NCBI GenBank assembly: GCA_034401795.1
Contig: CM067367.1
Coordinates: 28,535,916 to 28,599,915 of the forward strand
Direction: 5' to 3'
DNA from: Chaetoderma sp. LZ-2023a
Taxonomy: Eukaryota; Mollusca; Caudofoveata; Chaetodermatida; Chaetodermatidae
DNA length: 64,000 nt
In this document: positions 53,970 through 64,000 of the stretch, in pieces
Numbering within the stretch: the stretch's first letter is position 1
How the letters are laid out: each line of letters begins with the position of its first letter
Position numbers and translations under genes: made by a program
The notes under the pieces: model-generated
What the model saw: only the letters and a program-made list of their open reading frames with translations
The model's database searches: none
Told to the model about the DNA's origin: nothing

Positions 53970-55330
53970 AGTTATCCTTCAACCCTGAAACATGAATTCT
54001 TACCACTTCTAAACATTGAAGGATGATATGTTGCCAATCCTGATCATTGCAACACGGCATTTTACAACTTGCACTCGCATTGTCATGGATTCAGCGCTTT
54101 ATAAATGTACTTATTATTATTATTAATGAGAGATGACCTTTTACCAAACCTAACCACTGAATGATGATTTTTACCAATTATGAGTGAGGAAAGCTGATTT
54201 GTTGTCAATTCTAAACACTGAAAGACAATAATTTGCCAATTCTTAGTGCTGAAAAATACCATTTCTTCCCCAAAACATGATTTGTTAACACTTTTGAACA
54301 CCGAAAGATGATTTGTTGCCAAACCTGATCATTGAAAACATGGACCTTCACAAATGTCATACCATGAGAGATGGCATTTTGCTGAACGTAACCACTGAGA
54401 GATGACATTTACCAATTGTGAGTGAGGAAAGTTGATTTGTTGTCTATTCTAAGTACTGAATGGCAATAATTTACCGATTCTTAGTGCTAAAAATGATATT
54501 TCTACCATGAAACATGATTTGTTGTCACTTTTGAACATTGAAGGATGATATGTTGCCATGTCTGTTCATTGAAAGTGTGGACTTGCATAAATTTCATACT
54601 AAGAGAGATGACCTTTTGCCAAACCTAACCCCTGATAGATGACATTTACCAATTGTGAGTAAGGAAAGTTGATCTGTTGTCATTTCTAAGCACTGAAAGA
54701 CAATAATTTACCAAATCTTAGTGCTGAAAAATGCTATTTCTACCCTGAAACATGATTTGCTACCACCTTTGAACATTGAAGGATGATATGTTGCCAACCC
54801 TGATCAATGAAAACATGGACTTTCACAAATATCATACCATGAGAGATGACCTTTTTCCGAACTTAACCCATGAGAGATGACATTTACCAATTGTGAGTGA
54901 GGAAAATTGATTTGTTGTCGTTTCTAAGCACTGAAAGACGACAATTTACCAGATCTTAGTGCTGAAAATGATATTTATACCCTGAAACATGAATTCTTAT
55001 CACTTCTAAGCATTGAAGGATGACATTCTGCCAAACCTGATCATTGCAAAATGGCATTTTACAAGTTGCATACCATGATAGATTACCTTTTACCAAACCT
55101 AACCCCTGAATGATGACTTTTACCAATTGTGAGTGAGGAAAGCTAATCTGTTGTCAATTCTAAGCACTGAAAGACAATAATTTGCCAATTCCTAGTGCTG
55201 AAAAATTATATTTCTACCCTGAAACATGATTTGTTACTACTTCTGAACATTGGATGATATGTTGCCAATCCTGATCATTGAAAGTATGGAATTTTACAAA
55301 TGTCATACCATGACATAATTAGTAAATTAC
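53970..55330 (+). repeat. Satellite array, ~238-bp unit made of ~30-bp subunits
   Basis: The marker phrase '(A)CCCTGAAACATGATTTGTT' recurs at about 53,984, 54,268, 54,510, 54,743, 54,980 and 55,219, giving periods of 284, 242, 233, 237 and 239 bp. Each unit can be cut into eight ~30-bp pieces with a common plan 'cactGAaagATGAtttttacCAAttct'. The first interval is longer because of an inserted (ATT)n-containing segment at ~54,070-54,125. The array runs into block B. Open frames here are repeat-derived. Confidence 0.85.
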
Positions 55331-58160
55331 TGTCCTTCAGTGCCTAGAATTGACAGCAGATCTACTTTCGTCACTGACAATTAGTAAATATCATCTTTCA
55401 GGGGTTAGGTTTGGCAAATTAATTCAGACGTGAAATAGGTTCAAAACTGCTCAGTCAGTAGGTGAACATGTCACTGGATGACAGCTCGTGCAGGTACTTT
55501 GCTGACCTACTCATCCATGACAATATATTTCACGGCGGATCTCTAATTGGTTACGCATTTTTTAGCACTAGGAATTGTTAAATTAGTGTCTGTTGGTGCT
55601 TAGAATTAACAACAGATACCACTCTGGTACAAATACATTTAATTGAAAGTGTATCAGGATATGTAAACGCACATTAAACACGGTCATGGTTCAAATTTGA
55701 TTTGATGTTTATGCCATCTAATTATTGATTATGTTGTTCTGTGTCGTCGTAGATGTGCTGCTTTAGTCCATGAGACGAGGTCCATCACCGCTTAATCAAA
55801 TAAAACCCATGAACATTATAATATGTAGAGTGCAGCACTGAGACAGCGGTGGAGATGTAAGCTAGATATAAAATTTATTTAAGATGTCATAATTGAAAAA
55901 TAAATTTAATTCAGACACACACATGTAACACTCGAAGTTGCCTACCATTATTTGAAAAAATGTATGCATTGGTATATGTAAATACATTGTATTCAGGCAT
56001 AAACGAGGCTTGTATGTATTAACGAATAATATACCAAAGGTGGATGGATTATCACCTACCACAGCTAAGTTTACACCATTATAGATTGCTATATTATAAA
56101 ATTAATTTAATAACCTTATCACAATACTCATAATAACGGCGGAGTATCGGAAGAGCAAAATGGCACGAGGAAATAACAGAAATCTTAGCTCAGTACATCA
56201 TTTTAAAGTATCCGTTTGTGATTCTCCTACACTAGACAGACGGGGTCTATGCTACAAATAAGACGTAAGAGGAAAATTCTAAATCCAGTTGCACGCAGAT
56301 ATTTTAGTAACTGCTGGACAAATGAACGTTCCTAAAGCAGAGATTTAGCCTAACATAACACTAAATAACCGTGCCAGTTTAAAAATAGGATATAGGGAAG
56401 AATAAAGGGAAAATAAGCGCTTTAAATTCTCAAGTGACGACCATAAGCGAAATGTACGCTATCATCAAATCAGTAATACGCGTGATGCAACAGAGTGAGG
56501 TTTATAACAAATAAAATTATACATTTCCCACCGTCAGAATTGGCTAGATTTCCTTTGGTCATATGCCATCACGTCTTCGCCATGAATCTACTGACAGAAA
56601 TTGTGTTGCAATTTTGCCCAGGTGAACTTAAAATTGTTCTAATATTGACTGGACTAATAGGCCTGTGCCATAAACGTAATAGAGATCCGCCATTAAATAT
56701 ATTTGTATGGATGAATAGGTCAGCGAAGCACCTGAACGAACTGCCATGAAGTGACATGCTTACATTATGGACTGAGCAGTTTTGAACAGATTTCACGTCT
56801 GATCATGACAACGTATACGACACAGGTCTTTCAAATTGTACGGCCATATGTTAGCTATCCACATTGAAAACCTAGCAATGATTTATCCTTGGAATAATTT
56901 GATAAAGTTGTTTCTGATTTAGTCAGCAATGACCGTTAATCGAATTCCTCGAAAAATAGTCAATATGTGTTATTATATGGATAGTCCTACTGATTATTTT
57001 GAAAACAGTCTGGTCAGAAGTTGTTGTAGCAACGATTTCCAGTGAAATTCTTTTCAAAACATTAGATAGTAGAACTTGCATTTTGTGGTAATTATTTTGT
57101 AAATAATTTGGAGGAAAGTTGTTGCTGCTATAGGCAGCAACAATTATCAGTCAAATTGCTATAAAGAAATATCTATCTTAGCACGTTTCACGTTTACAAT
57201 AGGAAATATGCATTTAGAATCGAACTATTATATGCTTGCTATACGCTATACTGGGAGACACACTCAACTCTGAGGCCAACGGTACAATGACTATCATTAG
57301 CGTTACGGGAATGGTTTTATACTGGATTTGACACGGCAGTGAGAACAATAGAATCCCATATAATGGTGGCTACAAAAATCAAAGTAAAATGGCGGCTCAG
57401 AAGAAAATTATCGTCACTGAAATTTTAAAATATTTGTCTAATATTATTGCTTCAGGATAATGAACGGAGGTCATTTTAATATCATAATAATGTAGGCCTG
57501 TATAGCTCATGCATAGCTAGGCAAAATGTGTTTGTCGGCGTCACAATCACGTCTCCTAACAAAATAAGTGCGGCAATTAAAAGAAAAGCATAGTTTTATG
57601 AAGTGGTAAATATGCTGCTACATTTAATCATTTTGGATGGAAGATGGAGCAGCCTGGCATCTTCGAGTTAGAGAGTGGAGAAGCAAGGAACTAGCTCAGT
57701 GGGGATTTTTGGAAAATAGAAATCGGACTTCTATGCATAGGCCTTCTAGCAATTAGCGGTGAGCAGCATACTTTATCTTTAAATAACAATAAATCTAAAA
57801 GCATGTTCTGAATTTGATTTTCATCCAAAAATCAAGAAAATGAAACAGAAAATTATCATATGCCAGTTAATTACCACGCGCAGTTACCAAAGTACCAAAT
57901 GTTCATATCTGTTCATCTGATAACACCCCACCACCATCACCACCACCACACTGGCCACCCCACCCCGAACAATCAACATTCACAATATTGTAATATTTAT
58001 CAGTTACCAAATGTAATGCAATGGCTTGCGTGAATAAAATCAAACAGTTTAAGAAAATTATATACAGCAGAAAAATAACGTCACCCGTACAGGTCGTTTA
58101 TCTCAAATAACCCCACAAACCAGATCAGCTCAGTTATACGGTTTCACTAGGCATATCACT
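55331..58160. other. Block B intergenic, no gene seen
   Basis: Equivalent to 341-3165. It includes the two hairpin MITEs at ~56,989-57,172. The frames present differ in length from block A. Confidence 0.5.
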
Positions 58161-58161
58161 A

Positions 58162-59244
58162 ACGCTGATGAAAAATATGCCTCATGGCTCGTCGACTTTA
58201 ACCCAACAAAGACGGTGAATATAATTTGGCAAAACCAACCAAATCAAAATGCAGCTAACATAACTATTATTACCACTCAGATGACCTCTGTCGAAACACA
58301 CAAATATTTAGAAATAACATTTTCCCAAAATCTTAAATGGACAAACCACATCCAAGGCCTAATATCTAAGAGAAACAAAATTCCAGGATCTATGAAGAAA
58401 ATAAAATATATTATTTCACGCAAAACGCTCTTACATATTTATACATGTTATCTACGTCCGCTCTTAGAATATGGTTCTGAGATCTGAGACGGGTGTACAG
58501 AACGAGATTCTGACCAGCTGGAGAACTTCCAGCAGGAAGCATTCCATGTTATAACTGGACTGACTCGATTTACCCCCACTTTCAGCACTGTATGATGAGG
58601 CAGGCTTAGAGGAATAAAAAATACGACGGAAAAACAAAAAGCTTATACAACTATACAAGCTAATAAATGAAGAGTGCCCGAACTACCTTAAAGAATTAGT
58701 ACCCCGCCATGTTGGTTATGTGAGTAATTATAATTTACGTAATAGAAACAATTTCCATGAGGAACAAGCAAACCTAGAAGTATTTAGACGGTTATTCTTC
58801 CCAAGCACGATTCATTTATGGAACGAATTGGATGGCAATACGCAGAATTCAACAACATTGTCATTGTTTAAACAAAAAATTAACTTTAATCCCAGATCCC
58901 CAGTTCCAGCATACTACTTTTGCTGAGAACGACGTCTAAATGTAATCCACACCAAACTTAGAAACAGATGCAGGCAATTAAATGTCCACGCATATCGTTT
59001 TAACAAAGTAGCAAACCAAAACTGTCCACACAGCGACAATATAGAAGATAACAACCATTACATCTTTATATGTAACCATTACAATAATTCAAGACGCAAG
59101 CTCTTAAATGATCTAAGACCTCTTTCTCCACACGGCCTGTCCGTGAATATACTGCTAAACGGACATGCTGACCTCGAAAATAACCTGAATATATTTTTAT
59201 TTCAAAATGCCCATGAATATATTCGCAGTAAACAAAAGGTTTGA
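58162..59244 (+). pseudogene. Non-LTR retrotransposon reverse transcriptase C-terminal fragment, block B
   Basis: The same fragment as 3170-4253, ending at TGA 59,242-59,244. It shares the same stop after 'YGSEI' (58,487), so the truncation and nonsense mutations preceded the duplication. The copies differ by single residues, for example 'HKYLEI' here against 'HKYFEI'. Confidence 0.85.
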
Positions 59245-59647
59245 TCAAAGCTAGGAAAACTTCGAGGTGTATGTTCGCACCGGGATACTTGGAGATGGAA
59301 TTGTTGGGGTGGTAAGCTTTTGGAGGCATGGATTGTGTGTCTAGGTTTGGTGGGGCGGGATGGGTCTTGACATGTGATGCTTTCATTTCAAATGAACTAA
59401 TGTGCTGTTGCTTTTTTTGTTTTTTGTTGTGAAATTGAATTGGGACTTGTGTCTCTGGTTCAATTTCATAGCTCAAGAAACTATATTGACTTATGCTTTT
59501 GAACGCGTCATAATTCGGGATCTGTTTCATTTCATTGCACCTGTGTTCAGGACTTAGGCCTCTAGAAGTATTAGGTTTCTACAGTCTTGTCTTGGGGCAT
59601 TTTGTTGTGAATATGCACCTTTAAGAGGAGTTGACGTGAACACGTAT

Positions 59648-59667
59648 ACACACACACACACACACAC
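59648..59667. repeat. (AC)10 microsatellite, block B
   Basis: The counterpart of the 994-bp (AC)n tract at 4657-5650, with the same flanks ('acgtat' before, 'catactggaac' after). Confidence 0.95.
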
Positions 59668-59734
59668 TCATACTGGAACAGATCAACAGGCAAGCATGCA
59701 TGCAATTGCTTAAATTGCGTAAATATACTCAGAC

Positions 59735-59735
59735 A

Positions 59736-59795
<60 letters not shown>

Positions 59796-59812
59796 CCACG
59801 CACGCACCACGT
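59735..59812. repeat. (GCAC)n microsatellite, block B
   Basis: Tetranucleotide run with two 'CCACGCAC' breaks near its end. Confidence 0.95.
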
Positions 59813-60584
59813 ACGAACACACGAACGAATGCAGACAAGCACAAATTCATAACACACGCGAATACTTAGTAGATATTATCACAAGTACTTTATTGTTTTA
59901 AACAAGCAAACAGGCGCACATCTACATACAAATTCATGCACGGTCACAACAATGCTACACGCTACTTAACTATTAAAATCATGTGAAAACACAAAAGACG
60001 TTTTAAAAGTACAAGATTACACAGGTATATATGAACACAATTCCAAATCTTATTGTAATGAATTTATTAATTTTCATTTAAATCTCATATTTATTATTGT
60101 ATAAGTTCTTGTCAACTGCATCTTCGTCATTATTATAACCTATTGTATAGTATTTGGAACGAATCGTAACTAAGTTGGAGACAACTTGTGACTCAATCCG
60201 TATTGTCTCTTGAACAATAAAAATATTTTTAAATAAATAAAAGATATATGTGTTGTCATCAGTTACGTCATCAATGGACATGCGAGGAAGATGCCTCTCC
60301 GGTGTCGGCGTCGGCATCAGTCATATGCTGTCTGACGGGCGCCGCCGCTGTGGGGGAGGGGCAGGGGGCGTCCGCACTGCACGGCCAGGGTGTGACGATG
60401 GGAAGGAACGGGTGCGCAGGGACATCACAGGGTCGAGCAGGCTACAACGGCTTTATTCTGTGAGTCGTCTCCTTAATCCATAGAGGCAAGATATGCCTGG
60501 TGTTGATGGCACATCGTTCTTACATTATGCATTCAATTGGAAATGGTCTTTTCCACAAAATGAGCTATCGACGTTGATACACTA

Positions 60585-61547
60585 TCACTTCTTCATATGT
60601 CTGGCACAGAAATATGTTGCAATGTCAGTTCTCACTGTCTCTGCAGCTAAACAGTACACTACTGGGTTGATAACAGAGTTACTGCAGAGAACATTGTTAA
60701 ACATGAGCCAAAGTTTATCTTGATGTAAACCTTCTCCTGGTTTAGGCTGTCTAATAGAGATGTATGCATTGTTTGGTATCCATGTGATAAAGAATAGAAT
60801 TATTACAATAAAAACAGCCCGAACGTCTTTTTCTTTCCGTTCCTGTTGCACACCACGATTCTGCTTCGCCTGCAAAATGCGTATGTATTTAGCAATATGA
60901 AGCAGCACTATGGCGACCCCTGGATATATCGTATTCGAGATCAAAAACGCCAAGCCTCTTACAGTTGTATTCCCGGTGAATGTGCATATGAACTTAGGCT
61001 CGCCATTGTAGAGACCCAACTCTGCGTGCTGGTAATAGAGGAATGGTACCCATGTTAGACCAAACACAACCCACACTCCAATACAGCACCGCATTACGAA
61101 GTTACTGGTGACAACGGCGCGCGCCTTTAGCGGGAAACATAACTGGTAGAACCTGATACCAGCAAAGAGCACAAGATGGTGGACACTCCCAACAACTGAC
61201 CAACCAGACAGAAAGGAGTTGATCTTACAGACAGGCTGAGCAGCAGCCTCTGGAACAGTCATATGTGGCGAGACCATAGTAGACATCCCCACCTGACTTA
61301 CACATGTCAGCCAATCAGTGATCGCTAAACTCGTGATTAACATAAACACAGGTGATCGGTATTTCTTCAGAGCAATTAGATAGTAGAGAAGACCCATGTT
61401 CATAACAGCACCCAACGATAGGAACGCGGCCGGCAACAACTTAAAAATCGACTCAGGGATATAGTCATTACTGCTGTAATATATCTTCCATCCAGCGTAG
61501 AGTGACGTCATGTTGTCCACGTTGCTCGGCACAGTTATTGAAGCCAT
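60585..61547 (-). CDS. Rhodopsin-class (class A) orphan GPCR, copy B
   Basis: A 320-residue paralogue or allele of the receptor at 6564-7529. All landmarks are retained: N50, D78, C107-C188 pair, R132 in an I-R-F triplet in place of DRY, W159, P209, the TWIP motif of TM6 and NPVVY of TM7. Differences from copy A are G52, S111 (Cys in A), Q229, R316 and loss of the terminal Arg through an earlier TGA. There is no frameshift or premature stop, although indels occur freely in the flanks, which suggests the coding frame is maintained. The in-frame TAA upstream of the Met is also conserved. Confidence 0.93.
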   Translation of the reverse strand: MASITVPSNVDNMTSLYAGWKIYYSSNDYIPESIFKLLPAAFLSLGAVMNMGLLYYLIALKKYRSPVFMLITSLAITDWLTCVSQVGMSTMVSPHMTVPEAAAQPVCKINSFLSGWSVVGSVHHLVLFAGIRFYQLCFPLKARAVVTSNFVMRCCIGVWVVFGLTWVPFLYYQHAELGLYNGEPKFICTFTGNTTVRGLAFLISNTIYPGVAIVLLHIAKYIRILQAKQNRGVQQERKEKDVRAVFIVIILFFITWIPNNAYISIRQPKPGEGLHQDKLWLMFNNVLCSNSVINPVVYCLAAETVRTDIATYFCARHMKK

Positions 61548-61615
61548 TGCTTAAACTTTTCAGACCCACCTGCACGAAATGAGAAATACTTTAGGACGCA
61601 AGGAATATTATCGTG

Positions 61616-61695
61616 GATATTTTGAGACTAATTTAAATAGAATCGGTTGCTGCATATGCCAGAAACGGGCTCTAGTTGAATTGGTTCTAATATAT
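61616..61695. repeat. Diverged hairpin MITE upstream of GPCR copy B
   Basis: Matches 7598-7677, with one core change (CCAGAAACG in place of CCAGCAACG). Confidence 0.75.
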
Positions 61696-61787
61696 TTAGC
61701 AGCTTCCCCGGAGACTTGCCTTGAATTTGAAACACTGGAATATCAAGGACTGGATTTAATGGAAGTAACTATTCTAAAATCTATGAT

Positions 61788-62066
61788 AGACGATCCAACA
61801 TGTATGAGTATACATGTATGATTCGACAAAGTCGGACGATGTTTGATCGTGTGTCATACACGCAAAAAATCGGACAATGGTTAGCTTTCGTCCGACAACG
61901 TCAAACATGTTTGATGAAACAGCCAACCATATACCGGATTTTGTATCACGTGGTTTTGTTGGTATAACTGGTTGATAACCTCATCCATCAATGTCCGATG
62001 CTGTTTGATCGTGTATGATGCACATATATAGCATTCAAATGTATTATCACACATGTTGGATCGTCT
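61788..62066. mobile_element. 279-bp MITE, block B copy
   Basis: The left end AGACGATCCAACATGTATGA and right end CACACATGTTGGATCGTCT (one change) match the element at 7770-8029. It has an extra ~20 bp ('TGTTTGATGAAACAGCCAAC') in the middle. Confidence 0.8.
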
Positions 62067-62289
62067 GCCACTGGCTTAATGCTAAATATCCTGGATGTGT
62101 ATCGTCTAACTGAATACGCAATCAAATTGATAGGTAGACCTATTACTGTCATATAAGAATACCAAGGGATGATAATCGCATCTCAAATGTTGCATTGTAA
62201 TGATAGATTATGGTTTATAGATTCATATCCTGTCACATCTCCTTATCTGTATCACAATTATCTCCTTTGCAATATCGCGTTAATGTTGA

Positions 62290-64000
62290 AGAATGAGCGC
62301 CACCATTTTGTCTCCTCGAGTGATAGCGGATAGTGTCATAGAAGTGGCAATGTATTACCTTCTTTATTATGTAATAATCGTCCTGTTGAATATTTTTGAA
62401 ACTAATTTGACTGGAAGTTGTTGCTGCCTATGTCAGCAACAACTTCTAGATAAATTAGTTTCAAAATAACCAACATCGTACCTGTATGATTGCTTTTATA
62501 CCGCGTTGCCAAACTATAGCCGCTACCTCTACAACTGAGCGAGTATGCTGAGGCAGACGCGCTAGTTTGTTCTTTTTGATTGGTTGAAAAGTAAATCCTG
62601 ACAGCCTTCGTAGGCTGTAGAAATTTATCAACATTTAGCTACTAAAGCCTGAATATATTTCGCTGCCGGCGCAATAGAAAGCTCAAATGTCAGGGATGGA
62701 TTATGGGTGGCAAATCCTATCACCTGAATGGTCATGCTGATCATGCCAGTCAAACGCATTCGGTTCGGAAAACGGGATTCGGTACAGTGATTAGGTAAGT
62801 AAAGATAAATACTTTCCCTTATGCAGTTTGAAAACTTCAGCTTAGACTAAGTAAATATGAAATAGAATGTATGCTTTCTGTGGTGTTTGAATTTTAGCTT
62901 CATGGTCATGATTTTATTTCGAAAGTAGTGAAAATTTCGCTCAGTTTTTGACTTTCGCTTCAAATATCTTTCTATCAAAAGGTTGTTTTCAAGATATGTC
63001 ATCACGCACATATGGTTCGATCTATTCACCACACTTATAGGGTATATACCACACCTCTGGGTTCTCTATAAAATATCGAAAATCGCATTTGAATGTGACA
63101 GCTATAGCGAAAATGAGTAAAACGGGAGTCGGTCACCGTAAAGCTGTATGCGGTTTTGAGTAAAACTGCATTCGGTTCACGAGAGTGAAACGGGGTGTAG
63201 TTTTTTAACACACAATTCAGGTAAAAATACTTGTGTTCATCAATTTTGATAAATATCCTTTTAGTAACATGTATTTGAAGAGTTATTCTTACATTGCACG
63301 TCTACTAATGTACTTTTCCGGTTTTAGCTATGCCCCGCCCATCTCTAGCTAAGCTCCACCCACACTTCGCTCGTGATGGGATCGACCGATCTATGAACAC
63401 CCTGACTAACAGCCCCCAGTCAAATTAGTTTCAAAATATTCAACAGCATGTTTATTAAATAGCAACCAATTACAAAGACATACAATTCATACAACGTGTC
63501 GGAGTATTTGAGATTTGGTGACTGTCTATTTGGAACCCTTTGTGACATAATGATTATGACGTCATCATACACGCGCTGATCTGATTATGACGTCATTTGG
63601 GGTCAGATGATGGATGGATACTCTGGAAAGGTGAATTGCATACTTAGCATAAATGGGAGGGATTGTGGTTGGTAACGTTAACGTAACTGTTTGCTGTATT
63701 ATAGCAATACAAACCTCAGGGTCTGCCATAGGGCGGGGGTGGCGGTGGGGGGGGGGGGGGGGGGCGTGGCAGGCAAATTGTGTGACTGTCTAGGGAACCA
63801 CTACCGGTTACATTTGGTCCAAAAAAATTAAAACCTTTGCTTTTGAATGTCCATTTGATGGGCAAGAGAAGACTATTTTTGTAAATGTACAACTGGAGTG
63901 ACTGAAAATCGAGTTCCAAGTAATAGTTCAGTTACGGTTTATCAGATCGCTTTGAAACTTCATAGGGTGCTTGGACTAGGTCTGGAGAAGAAACCTATTG
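62290..64000 (+). repeat. CRE-rich dispersed repeat, copy 4, and following tandem repeat
   Basis: The block B equivalent of 8255-10,032. It includes a hairpin MITE at ~62,381-62,475, a remnant right arm at ~63,410-63,446, TGACGTCA sites at ~63,557-63,595, a poly-G run at 63,738-63,764 and the start of the ~150-bp tandem repeat at ~63,920. Confidence 0.75.

Larger units (their letters stand above)
54994..64000. repeat. Block B of the large direct duplication
   Basis: Collinear with 1-10,032. It carries the same LINE 3' fragment, GPCR, MITEs and repeats in the same orientation. It runs off the right edge in the tandem repeat that starts near 63,920 (equivalent to 9955). Confidence 0.95.

Overview
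This is a window of nuclear genome from a metazoan, most likely a marine invertebrate. The base composition is AT-rich, intergenic space is large, and there are APE-type non-LTR retrotransposons, a hAT element, a decayed Polinton/Maverick and many microsatellites. There are no operons, ribosome-binding sites or other bacterial features. I cannot name the species. No rRNA, tRNA or CRISPR array was recognised.

The framework is a direct duplication. Positions 1-10,032 (block A) match 54,994-64,000 (block B) at high identity, and both copies run off the window. Each block carries, in order, satellite sequence, two hairpin repeats, a 3' LINE fragment, a microsatellite tract, an intact single-exon class A (rhodopsin-like) GPCR on the minus strand, a 260-280 bp MITE, and a CRE-rich non-coding repeat. 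The GPCR is the only convincing host protein-coding gene, and it is intact in both copies. The largest difference is an (AC)n tract of 994 bp in A against 20 bp in B.

The 45 kb between the blocks is mostly mobile DNA. It holds an inverted copy of the CRE-rich repeat (11.07-12.9 kb); fragments of a multi-copy invertebrate protein family with GCDTTS and DTDV motifs (14.06-17.2 kb, again at 41.05-42.2 kb); a 5' portion of a CR1-like LINE whose ORF1 has an SGNH-type motif (17.3-19.7 kb, minus); a second LINE endonuclease fragment (19.97-20.85 kb); and trinucleotide-repeat tracts. A decayed 10.6 kb Polinton lies at 21,680-32,327, with unequal terminal inverted repeats, a broken protein-primed DNA polymerase B, degenerate small genes and a PC4-like single-stranded-DNA-binding ORF. 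Next come a LINE ORF1 split by a TTAA-flanked MITE (32.5-33.5 kb) and a frameshifted LINE endonuclease/reverse transcriptase (34.0-36.3 kb).

At 44,931-51,352 there is a complete hAT element with terminal inverted repeats and a perfect 8-bp target-site duplication. Its 920-codon ZMYM1-like transposase is open except for one TAA codon, which sits inside a GTAAGT splice-donor-like sequence. A third copy of the CRE-rich repeat (52.5-53.7 kb) and a 238-bp satellite built from ~30-bp subunits (53.97-55.3 kb) lead into block B. A family of ~90-bp hairpin repeats (arms GTTGAATATTTTGAAAC) is scattered through the whole window.
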